In this document: positions 31,611 to 41,417 of the stretch, one piece after another
Layout: the number at the start of each line of letters is the position of its first letter
Numbering within the stretch: the stretch's first letter is position 1
Assembly: GCA_029582165.1 (NCBI GenBank)
Contig: CM055870.1
Location: 44,782,513-44,846,512 of the forward strand
Length of the DNA: 64,000 bases
Direction: 5' to 3'
Source: Portulaca oleracea
Taxonomy: Eukaryota > Streptophyta > Magnoliopsida > Caryophyllales > Portulacaceae
Translations under genes and position numbers: made by a program
The notes under the pieces: generated by a model
What the model saw: the letters and a program-made list of their open reading frames with translations, nothing else
Told to the model about the DNA's origin: nothing
The model's database searches: none

Positions 31611-32112
31611 TGTTGAGTTGAATATGGAGACCAATTTTGGGTTGGTCTCTGTCTCTTGGGGAGCAAGGTAGAAGAGTTTGAGTGGGAATCGAGTTGTTGA
31701 TTTGTTCCACTTCTTTTTTGTAATTCCTTTGCTTTAGGGACTCTATTAATCCTAAAATTGTGTCAGCCTTGTACTATAAATAGAGCCTAGGTGCTAGGTT
31801 TATTTGTATCGCAATTGAGAGTGTTTCACCTTATACCACGGGAGATTGACCTATAATCTCTGTGTCCTTAAGGGAGTTGTGTGAGGCTCATCTGAGAGTG
31901 TTGAGTTCTCAGGTTGTTACTCTTGGGAGGTTGTGAGAGATTGTGGAGGTCTGGGAATCTCTGAAACACTGTTGTAATCCTTTGATAGTGCATCGTTCTT
32001 GGTTTTTTTTCCCAGTTTGGGTTTTTGCACGTTAATTCTTTGTGTTGAATCTTTATTTATTTTTCGCTCTTATTATTGTTTGCCTGCTAACAACGCCCTA
32101 AGAATCTTAACA
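31611..32112 (+). mobile_element. 3' LTR of the plus-strand copia element
   Basis: A 502 bp LTR from TGTTGAGTTG to ATCTTAACA, directly after a purine-rich tract (AAGTGGGAGA, 31600-31609). It has a good TATA box (TATAAATA, 31775-31782). Its last 56 bases recur as the 5' stub at 29966-30021. Confidence 0.88.
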
Positions 32113-32183
32113 TAGACCTCTGTCTAAGGACTGCTTCAAGTTCATTTTTTTTTGGTTTTATTTTCTCTTAGTTTCTATATTTC

Positions 32184-34926
32184 TGTAGACACCGGATTTT
32201 GTACCAGGACAAGTGTACAAATCAGGAGTACCAAGAAAAGAGGCTAGAAGGAAAGCCAAGCCACTGAGCCTCCATCAATCAAGAGTTACTAGGCCAACCC
32301 ACCACAAAAAGCCTTCATTTTCCACCCTTTCCGCATACATATGCCCACCATTTCGAATCCCATTTTTTCCACAAGTCTAGTTGGCCCTATTTCTTTTGAT
32401 GAGAGTAAAGTACACATCATAAGTTTTCCAACGCCTTTTGAATTACCTCAATCGGAGTCCGGATGAAAGAGTTATGGCCGTTTGAAGATCCGGCCCACTA
32501 GCTGAGACAAAACCCGCACGAGTTTTAATCAACAGAGACGACCCAGAAGAAAGGCAGCCCAGAAGCAGATCCGGCCCAACGACTTCAAAACCCGCACGGG
32601 TTATCATGCGGCCAAAACGCGTCGTTCAGCGTCCACGTCAGCGATCCGTGTGTAGGAGCTGGTACGGAAAAACCTTCTGTATAAGGTTCGAAATGGTGAA
32701 TTGAGGTAGAGTAGATCGATGATCCTGTAGTCATTTGGCCGGCTATTGAAAGAAAAAGCTTGCATCTGCTCAGTCTTAAAGAAATCATGAACTGCCTCAC
32801 ACACCTCTCTGCCAACAATATGCCAAGTGGTTTTCTGCCATAATCTCTTCGATTGCTTCATTTATGTGCCGGAGTTGGCTGCTGGCACAACAGGGTGGGT
32901 GTTTTAAAACCCGCGCAGGGTTTAATTTCTGGAATCTGGCGCCAAAATCATCTTGATCATCCTCCCTTGATATTAGCCTCATGTGCTTTGACCTTGGCCT
33001 TCACTTGGAAGCTACGTGATTGCATGGCATGATCATGGGGATGTGTCCCCCATGATTTTCCCTCCTAAACCTCACCTTCTCCAACTATAAATACCCCCTC
33101 CATTCTTCCACGAGATAATTACATTTACCCTACCTGACATATGTGGTAATAATTTTTGCACACTCGACATTTGAGAAATAATTTTCACCCTACCTGACAT
33201 TTAGTGAAAGTGTTTTTTTTTTTTGTGTCAAATTCCAGTAACTTGTCATCGGAGATATGAAAATACAATAATACCCCTATATAATTATGTGAAAGTACCA
33301 AACTGCCCTTAAGATTGCGATTGAAATGACAATACTGACCCTTCAATTGTTTTGTGTGGGAAAAGGGGGTAAAGACTGTCGATATAAAAAAGAAATATAT
33401 CACTCCACTCTTCTCACTGTCGTCTTCTATAAGGGTAAATAGGTAATTTCGGTTTTAATTGAAAATACTATGAATTAATAGCAAGGGTAAACATGTCACT
33501 TCCTATTAATTTTTTTTAATACTTGCCGAAAAATCCCACAAAAAACCATTATAACATATCCTAGGTGGTTTAAATTTACGACCACTTAAATGTCAGGTAG
33601 GGTGAAAATTATTTCTCAAATGTCGGGTGTGCAAAAATTATTACCACATATGTCAGGTATGGTAAATGTAATTATCTCATTCTTCCACTCATCTCACCAA
33701 CAACTCTCATAAACCACCTCTATTATTCTCATTTCATCAACTACCACCCATCATTATCATCTAAATTCTCCCAAAACTCCATCAACCATCATCCATAACA
33801 CTCATACTCTACTTAAATATCCTCTCAAAATTTCATACTTCCATCCATTCCATCAACTAACACCATTATTCTACCCTCATTTCATCAACAATCATCCCTT
33901 ACTCTACCAAATTTCCATCACTCTCTTAAAATTCCCTCATCCATAATCACTCTCTAAACCTCTCCTAATCACTTTTGTCACATCCATATCATCACCCTAA
34001 TACCATTTCCTAAACCACTTCTATCTTTCCAACAAAGTCAAGGCAAAGTCAAGGCAAAGTCAAGAATTTCAACCGGCGCATTCGGGCTCCTAAATCAAAA
34101 GAGGTTCGATTTATTGCTTTCTTATTGTCATTGTTTAAATCATGTAATTCGTACTTTAATTCCATTACTTGTGCATATTTTGTAAACTAAAAGCCTCATT
34201 TTATATTGCATGATGATGAATATAATTTCTTGAAATTAATTAAACTTCTCCCCGCTCTTTTTCATTTTAATGTCGATTTTAGTAGAGTCTGTTTTCTAAC
34301 AGGCGAATTCGAGAGTTCTTATAATTCTCGAATTTGTAACCTTACCCCCGAACTTAGAATCGGGTTTCGTAGACCGGAGTTATTTTTATTGTTTTTACGG
34401 TTTGTCGGTTTCCTTAAATCGGCTGGCGACTCTTAATTCTTTTATAATCCGTTTAATTATTTTAAACATATGAATTTACACCAAAATATTTAAAAATGGT
34501 TTAATATTTTCTACACACTAATCCAAGGTTAAAACCGAGAGAAAATGAACCAGAAGTTGATAAAAACCCCGCGGGTTTTATCAATTTTAACCCATCTTCT
34601 CTGGCCCACAAAAGCGCACGGTCCGGCCCATGGAGTATTAAAACTCGCGCGGGTTTTAACCCTCTATGGCAACCCGTTTGCCTTCTGTTGGGCCTGGATT
34701 TGGTATTTGGGCCAATATTGAATTATTTTTAAAGTATTTCGGTGTAATTGCGAATGGTTAAATAATAAAAACAAATTTATAAATAAATAAAGTTTCATCA
34801 CTCCGAAAATGAATTTCGAAAATAAAAATATCCTTATTTAAGGATTAAGCAACCTTAGTCGGCTCCCGATCACTTAAGTAGCGCATCATGGAGGAAAAAT
34901 GGTTCACTTTTCCCTGGGGTCCTACA
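32184..34926 (+). mobile_element. Solo LTR of a large LTR retrotransposon
   Basis: A 2743 bp unit with TGTAG...CTACA ends (TGTAGACACCGGATTTTG to TGGGGTCCTACA), flanked by the perfect 5 bp duplication ATTTC (32179-32183 and 34927-34931). There is no coding sequence between the ends. A TATA box (TATAAATA) at 33086-33093 suggests plus orientation. A Mutator-like MITE is inserted 3' of the TATA box. Five GC-rich palindromic motifs punctuate it. The TGTAGACACC start is seen in Ty3/gypsy LTRs, but the lineage is not proven here. Confidence 0.8.
33112..33678. mobile_element. Mutator-like foldback MITE in the solo LTR
   Basis: A 567 bp element with inverted arms of about 92 bp, differing at two or three positions, starting GAGATAATTACATTTACC. 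It is flanked by a perfect 10 bp duplication ATTCTTCCAC (33102-33111 and 33679-33688). Each arm carries CCCTACCTGACAT and a related CGACATTTGAGAAATAAT phrase. It inserted about 20 bp downstream of the LTR TATA box. Confidence 0.85.
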
Positions 34927-35166
34927 ATTTCCCATATTAATTTAGTTTTTAAATGAATTGAACAATTAAATCAAATAAGAAACAATCAATTAAATAACTA
35001 ATAAAATACATTAAATTACTCCCATAAAAGAACAAGACACCTAGTCAAATACACCCAAGTTAGACCTCATTCGTCGGTGTTTACAAGATCACATGAAATC
35101 TGGTATCCTATTGTTAATTTGAAGGATTGTCATAAGAACTCGGGTGAGTCATCGCTAAATGAATGA
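34927..35166. other. Host sequence between the solo LTR and the gypsy insertion
   Basis: About 240 bases of AT-rich sequence. It ends at the target duplication of the gypsy element. Sequence to the right of that element (41914 on) is its continuation. Confidence 0.5.
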
Positions 35167-35171
35167 ATTTC

Positions 35172-35784
35172 TGTAACGCCCCGGAAATTCAATTATAGAA
35201 AGTCAAAGTCAAACTAACGTTAACAGACAAAACTTAGCGGAAGACTTCAAATTTAGTTTGGGCGTCACTGCTGTATCCCCGAAGGAATACAAGGCGAGAA
35301 AGGAAAACACAACTGTCTGCTAACGACAACTACTAACAACTCAACAAACTTTAAGAATTCATAACGAAAACAATATAAAAGATTCAAGGACTTCTAGACT
35401 CGTCGTCCTCACTTCTAATTCCCGTCCCCAGCATTTAGATCTTCACCTGAAAACAAAACATTTCAAAAATGAGGGGGAAATCTCAATAATGTCTACCCCT
35501 CATTTTTGAAATGTTTTGTTTTCAGGTGAAGATCTAAATGCTGGGGACGGGAATTAGAAGTGAGGACGACGAGTCTAGAAGTCCTTGAATCTTTTATATT
35601 GTTTTCGTTATGAATTCTTAAAGTTTGTTGAGTTGTTAGTAGTTGTCGTTAGATTGTGTTTTCCTTTCGCCTTGTATTCCTTCGATACTGTGACGCCAAA
35701 CTAAATTGAAGTCTTCCGCTAAGTTTTGTCTGTTAACGTTAGTTTGACTTTGACTTTCTATAATTGAATTTCCATGCTACGTAA
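35172..35784. repeat. Near-perfect palindrome made of two opposed LTR 3' ends
   Basis: The left arm 35172-35476 is the reverse complement of the end of the 3' LTR (41604-41908). The right arm 35496-35784 is the same segment in direct orientation, with a few small deletions. The loop is 35477-35495. The stem closes on AGGGG (35472-35476) and CCCCT (35496-35500). A transcript across it would fold into a hairpin of nearly 300 bp. Confidence 0.9.
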
Positions 35785-35796
35785 TGGTATCAGAGC
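35785..35796 (+). promoter_or_regulatory. Primer binding site, initiator tRNA-Met type
   Basis: TGGTATCAGAGC directly follows the direct-orientation LTR end, whose last bases (TTCCATGCTACG) have drifted from the TTCCGGGGCG of the 3' LTR. Confidence 0.88.
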
Positions 35797-36875
35797 TCTG
35801 GGTTGCGACCTGGTAGCTCCTAAGTGTCCCTTAGGTTTAGTTAGACCTTAGGATGCTACGTTCGGAGTGATGAGTGTAGGATGGGGGTATGGAATGTTTG
35901 TCTTTTTCTTGGATTTCTTTATGTTGTAAGTCTGTGCTTGATTATTATATTTTTCATATGTTGGGATGTATATCGTCACCTTTGCTATGAGCATGAGACT
36001 TTAGCTCCTCGAAAAGAATTGAAACCCGAGGTGGGTACGGAATACAACCCCAAGGAGGGTCTGGAAGCAAAAGAAGACCTCCGATGAGAACTTGGATGCT
36101 GAAGGAGAGCTTGACATACAAGGAGTAGTCGCTGGAGATTTTAGGTTGTAGAAAAGGCAGCCTCAATGAAAGACCGAGCCTTAAGATGAGGTTCTGGTAG
36201 AGTTCGAGGTGGAAGCAGACTCCGAGGAGGACTCTGAGGATGAGTTTGACGATCCTGATTGGACCCCAATCGTGGTTCGCAGGAACCCTTTTTCGTATGA
36301 GAATACTCTAAGTAGAGTTAGTAAAAGAGTAGTGGAATTGGTCCCAAGTAGTAATACTTACATGTAATTAGTGTTTGGTTGTTTAAATTTATAACCGTGT
36401 GGTTTGTTGCTTTTGTTAGCCCCAGTGAGGAGAGAATGAAACTTTATGTGATGCTCGGGTGCAAGGGATATGAAATAATGAATTTCTTTTCTTGAGCTAT
36501 TGTTATAATCTTATGAAAGTGAAAGGATGTTGGCAAATGATCAAGTGAAATGTGGAGTTAATCTCACAGATGGAACCCTTGAAATTTGTTGCAAGTACCA
36601 AAGTGTTGAAATGTGATGCTATTAAATGCGATTAGAGTTAAAGTTATGTTTATGGTTCTGTTACTTGTTGAGTTCTTTTATGTTTTAGTCTAATGAGAGT
36701 AGTTAACTTCGTATTCAGAATTACGTTGTGAGAATAAGAACCCTAGTAGTCTAAATCGACCCTTTGAACCGGATGTCGACATAAACGCTCTCAACCCAAC
36801 AACGTTAATCGAGCGCCCGCAAGTGCAGCCGACAGCGCCCTCAAACCGCTGAATCAAGGCCAACGTCTTCCTCAC
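35797..36875. other. Leader of the gypsy element
   Basis: About 1.1 kb between the primer site and gag. A run of acidic codons at 35990-36260 (GAAGAA, GAGGAGGACTCTGAGGATG) may be decayed coding sequence. No intact frame joins gag. Confidence 0.45.
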
Positions 36876-37889
36876 TTGATACCAGGGTCGAGTACAACAG
36901 CACCAGGGCACGACCTTGCTAGCCTGCTGATGATTGAGATGCTCGGCAAGCACGAGGACCTACTGAGGAAAGTGGTGGATCGACAAGGAGGAGAAAGGGA
37001 AGATGATCCCTCCGCTCTTCTCCAAAGGTTCAACAGCTTCAACCCACCCACTTACACAGGGGTAGCTGACCCCAAAGTCTTTGAAGATTGGGTTAGAGAG
37101 ATTGAAAAGATTTTCGACACAACCCGTTGTCCCGAGGAGCTACGGGTGGATTTTGCTGCATACCACCTGAAGGAGGAGGCCGATCTATGGTGGGCCAGTG
37201 TGAAGGAGATACGAACCGAACCGGGTTTTGACTGGAACCATTTTAAGGTTGTGTTGAAAGATCGGTTCTATCCTATGTCCCTTCAAAAGGCGAAAGAAAA
37301 GGAATTCATGGACTTACGCCAAGGAGAGCGTAGCGTGCTTGCTTACTCCACTAAATTCACCGAACTATCTCGGTTTGCACCTGCTCTTGTGTCTAGTGAG
37401 CAATTGAGGATGGATCGTTTCTGGGATGGATTGAACTGCAAAATTCAGGATCAGATGTCATCACGTGAGTTCACGTCTTACCAGAATATGCTGAATGTTG
37501 CCCTCACTGTAGAAAGGGTAATGCACGACATGGAGCGACAACTTGGCATGCAAGGGCATAAGAGGAAAGAGTTGCCCCGTTTCAACCCACCTCAACCCTA
37601 CCAAGAGAAGAGGTTCCGCCCCAACAATTGGCAAAGCAATCAGTCTTCAGGACGCATGCCCTCGAATGTCCCGACCTGCCGAAACTGTGGCCGACCTGGG
37701 CATTATGCTCGAGATTGTAGAATGAGGATTGTAAGGGGAGGATGCTTTAAGTATGGGAGCCCCCAACATCACATAAGACACTGTCCCCAGTTGACCTCGG
37801 AGGGCTATGACAATGAAAGCAATGGAAATGATGGGAACAATGAAAACCAGATAGCCTCACCTTTAAGTTATCAAGAACCTGGAAAGTAG
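36876..37889 (+). CDS. Ty3/gypsy gag polyprotein (capsid-nucleocapsid)
   Basis: An intact 337-residue frame. Residues about 45-155 form the retrotransposon gag capsid domain (FNPPTYTGVADPKVFEDWVR, YHLKEEADLWWASVKE, WNHFKVVLKDRFYPMSLQ, KEKEFMDLRQGERSVLAYS). A basic linker follows, then a CCHC zinc knuckle, CRNCGRPGHYARDC (about 267-280). A second knuckle, CFKYGSPQHHIRHC, has Tyr in place of its second Cys, so it should not bind zinc normally. The chosen ATG is the first in frame; homologous codons continue a little upstream (LNQGQRLPHL), so the ancestral start may lie further 5'. No pol follows. Gag would form the virus-like particle that packages the element RNA. Confidence 0.9.
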   Translation: MIPGSSTTAPGHDLASLLMIEMLGKHEDLLRKVVDRQGGEREDDPSALLQRFNSFNPPTYTGVADPKVFEDWVREIEKIFDTTRCPEELRVDFAAYHLKEEADLWWASVKEIRTEPGFDWNHFKVVLKDRFYPMSLQKAKEKEFMDLRQGERSVLAYSTKFTELSRFAPALVSSEQLRMDRFWDGLNCKIQDQMSSREFTSYQNMLNVALTVERVMHDMERQLGMQGHKRKELPRFNPPQPYQEKRFRPNNWQSNQSSGRMPSNVPTCRNCGRPGHYARDCRMRIVRGGCFKYGSPQHHIRHCPQLTSEGYDNESNGNDGNNENQIASPLSYQEPGK

Positions 37890-37940
37890 AAGAGAAGATG
37901 ACAACAAGTAGCCTCACTTGTTTTACTCTTAAAGGTACGT

Positions 37941-38205
37941 CAAGTTTCGAGGACGAAACTTCTTTTAAGAAGGTAATGATGTAAAACCTCGAGTTTTAGG
38001 AGGAATGAAACCGTTAGTTTTCCTTACCGGACCGTTAGGGTTAAGTTTAAGTTTCGAGGACGAAACTTCTTTTAAGGAGGTAATGATGTAAAACCTCGAG
38101 TTTTAGGGAGAACGGAACCGTTAGAATTGTTACCGAACCATTAGGCTTAAGTTTAAGTTTCGAGGACGAAACTTCTTTTAAGGAGGTAATGATGTAAAAC
38201 CCCGA
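37941..38205 (+). repeat. Three tandem copies of the polypurine tract and LTR head
   Basis: The phrase AAGTTTCGAGGACGAAACTT then CTTTTAAG(G/A)AGGTAATGATGTAAAACC occurs three times. The LTR-like TGTAAAACC falls at 37980, 38087 and 38193 (spacing 107 and 106). Only the third opens the full LTR. The first two units continue about 65 bp into diverged LTR-head-like sequence (CTCGAGTTTTAGG). Confidence 0.88.
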
Positions 38206-38639
38206 AAAAATCCAAAGATGTTGACCGTGACGTCGTTAGTAAATTAGGTTTGACTTCGTTATTTATTATTATTCGTTTGTGTTCTATTTTGCTAACACTT
38301 GAGCTCGTAGGATCGTGAGAGACCAACAAGGGTATATCGGTAATTTCATAGGTTTAGTATTATTAGTTTTACTCTTTTTATTATTAGTATTACTATTAAT
38401 ATTATTGAGTTATGTGATTAATTACGTGAATATTATTTGCTATGTGATTAATATTATTATTAGTATTAGTATTATTATTACTATTATTAGTATTATTAGT
38501 TTTTTTTTAGAAAAATCAGGTTTTTAATTGTTTTAGTTGGGTTGGGTTAGGAGTGTTAATTGGGCCTAATTAAATGGGTAGTATAAAACTCTCTTTCTCT
38601 CCCTCAAACCCTAATAACAATCAAAAACCCTAATCCCTA

Positions 38640-39100
38640 ACCCTCTCCTCTCCTCCTCCTCCTCTCTCTCTCCCTCCCCGTGTGTCTGCCGCCGCGCCAC
38701 CCAACCACCGCCGCAGCCGCCGTCGACACCACCGGCAACCACCGCAACCATCTCTCTTTCTTTCTTTCTCTTTTCTCTTCCTCCTTCTCAATCTCTTTGT
38801 CTCTCTCCTGATTCGCACACCGCCGCCCACTCCCGCCGTCGCGCCGCCACTCAGGCCACCACCACCACTCGTCACCACCGAGTCGCCACCTCCTCTCGCC
38901 GCTCTGACGAACAGTCGAAGAGACACCGCTGATCGCCGCTCGAACCAAGACGCGCCACCACCTCCCTCCGACAACCACCGCCGCTGCCTCGACGCATCGC
39001 CGCCGCCGACGCCACCGCCTCGACCGGCCGCCGCCTACACCGCCCAGAAACCCCCAGCCTGCCCTAACCCTACGTAAAACCCTAACCCTAATATTACCCT
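38640..39100 (+). promoter_or_regulatory. CCG-rich, telo-box-containing tract downstream of the LTR TATA box
   Basis: CT-rich then CCG/CCA-rich sequence starting about 50 bp after the TATA box, bracketed by AAACCCTAA repeats at 38600-38640 and 39060-39105. It produces Pro/Arg-rich frames on both strands (for example 38682-39077), which are compositional and not conserved in sequence with the equivalent tract at 62760-63350. It is best read as the transcribed leader (R-U5) of the LTR. Confidence 0.5.
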
Positions 39101-41024
39101 AACTAACATTTTTTCTTTTCTTTTCCTTTTATTTCTTTTAATTAAATCTGATTTGTAATTTATTCTGTTATTATTATTATCAGATTTATTATTATTAATT
39201 TCTGTTTTCTTTTAATCTTGTAAATTGGGGGAAATAGGGTATAAATTGTAATAAGTTGATAATTGTAATTATTGTGTCCTTGTATTGTTTTATTTACATG
39301 TAATTTGTTTAATTGTTATATGTAAATTTTTATGTTGTAAATTGCTATTAGGGTTGTAATAGTTAAATTGTTAAGGTTCAATTGGTAATGTACTTTGTCC
39401 TTGTAAATCATGTTAGGGTTAGATAACTTTATTAATGTATGCACGAATTCGTAAAGTTTAATTACCTAGTTTAATTCTTGAATTATTAGTTAAGGTTTCA
39501 CATATTCTTTATCTCAATCATGTTCAAATCTTGTTAATAATTTAGGTTGAGATTCTTGTTTATTAATTCTTGGTTCTTGATTGAATCTTGTTTAAAAGAA
39601 ATTAGTTTAGTTTAGGATTCTTGGTTGATAATTTAAATATTTATTTGTTCCTTATATTTCATTTACATGTTCTTTAAGTCTTTCTTGATTCTTGAATTCT
39701 TGTTTTAGTTAGTAAATGAATTAGTTGTTGGGATTCTTGATTAGTAACTACATGTATATTGTTCCTTATGTTTATATTTCCTAAGTCCTCCTTGAATCTT
39801 GATTAAAGAAACCACATGTATAACCACCTTTTATTGTTCCTCGGAATTCTTGCTTTACTGTTATAACCTTGTAAATGATTCATGTTTAAAGTATTATATT
39901 TCTTGTTTGATTTTAGGATTGATTAAAAGTAGTAAAGTGTTTCCATGTTTTCTAATTTGGGTTAATGTTAAAAGTTTAATTGTTGGACCTAAGTTAAGTT
40001 GGACTTTATACATTAGACCCTAGTTACTGTTTTGAGCCCAAATTAGAACCCGGAGATCAATTGGTAAAAGTTAGAACCGAAATTACAAATTTATTAAGAA
40101 CCGGTAACGGGACAGTTTTGTTAGTGTCTAAAGATCGGGTTGCCACGATTAGTATAGTTACCTTTTGATCAAACCCTTTGGACTGGAGGTTTCCTTAGAT
40201 GTTAGGAACCATAAGAATTTTACGGATTGAACGTTTGATTTGTATAGCCCGAGTTATAACCGTTTTACCAGAACCTGTCAGAACTGGACCAATGGGAAAG
40301 ACGAGTGTTTTTAGAGTCCTTAGGGACTGATATGGGCTTGGTCATCAACATAGAAGTTTTAGTAGACATCCCGAGGTTTCCGAAAAGTCCTGAACCAGAC
40401 CCATAGGGTGTCAGGAAGTCGAGTTGTGACCCGTTTTACGTGAACGTTATGATCTGTCCTCTGCTTGCTTTTATTTATGAAAATTGTTGAGTAAATTTTA
40501 TGTGTGAACTTGTTATATAATTTCTTGGATGTGTTAAGTGTAATTTCATAAATGATAGGAACCTAAGTGTTCCTAGGGGATGGGTTAGGTAGTTGATAGT
40601 TAATACTAACTTCGTTAGAACGCGTTTTGATTAGATAATTATTCTTATTCTAGGCCCGAGTTAGTGCGTGACGATAGTGAGCTCAAGTGTATTCTCCTTA
40701 TTGCTGTACTGTGACGTTATTCAGGTAATGTCTATGCTCTAATCCCCACTGGGATGCTTTTTAAATGTGTTTAATGTTTTCTAATATGTTTTGAGAATTG
40801 CATCCCGAAAGGGGACTTTATGATGAAAATGTGACCATCTGTTTTGGATAACTGTGCGTTTTTATTGTGATTATTGATTTATGAGTTGAGAAATTGTGAT
40901 GGTCTTTTATAAGTAGTTTTGAGACTCGTTTTGATACCTTGGGTTGGGTTTGACTTGAGAGTTGTGAGCTGAGCTTTGCATAAGATACTAATAATTCAAA
41001 GTGAAACATTTAAGCGGGTTTATT

Positions 41025-41417
41025 TGGTCGTAGCCTGTGGTAAGCAAAGGGTCAGGGACCCTGGTCGTAGCCTGTGGTAGGAAAAGGGTCTGGGACCCTG
41101 GTCGTAGCCTGTGGTAGGCGGAAATGTGAACTCTTGATATTCTGGTCGTAGCCTGTGGTAGGCAAAGGGTGCAGGACTCAGTCGTAGCCTGTGGTAGGCG
41201 GAAATGTGAACTCTTGATATTCTGGTCGTAGCCTGTGGTAGGCAAAGGGTCTGGGACCCTGGTCGTAGCCTGTGGTAGGCGGAAATGTGAACTCTTGATA
41301 TTCTGGTCGTAGCCTGTGGTAGGCAAAGGGTCTGGGACCCTGGTCGTAGCCTGTGGTAGGCAAAGGGTCTGGGACCCTGGTCGTAGCCTGTGGTAGGCAG
41401 AGGATCTGGGATCCGGT
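41025..41417 (+). repeat. Minisatellite of ten units in two types within the LTR
   Basis: Every unit opens with (T)GGTCGTAGCCTGTGGTA. Type A (about 37 bp) continues with CAAAGGGTCTGGGACCC. Type B (about 44 bp) continues with CGGAAATGTGAACTCTTG then ATATTC. The order is A A B A B A B A A A. Antisense frames over this region are only the repeat translated. Confidence 0.92.

Noticed and set aside
31454..31666. Minus-strand 70-codon frame near the copia 3' LTR
   Set aside because: It spans the polypurine tract and LTR head, which are non-coding, and has no motif.
38630..39077. Gly/Arg-rich and Pro/Arg-rich frames of 113-131 codons
   Set aside because: They lie in the CCG-rich leader of a gypsy LTR, on both strands, and are not conserved at the protein level in the second LTR copy.
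39060..39105. CCCTAA repeats as a telomere remnant
   Set aside because: The runs are short and degenerate, occur at matching positions in two LTRs, and fit telo boxes in a transcribed leader better.
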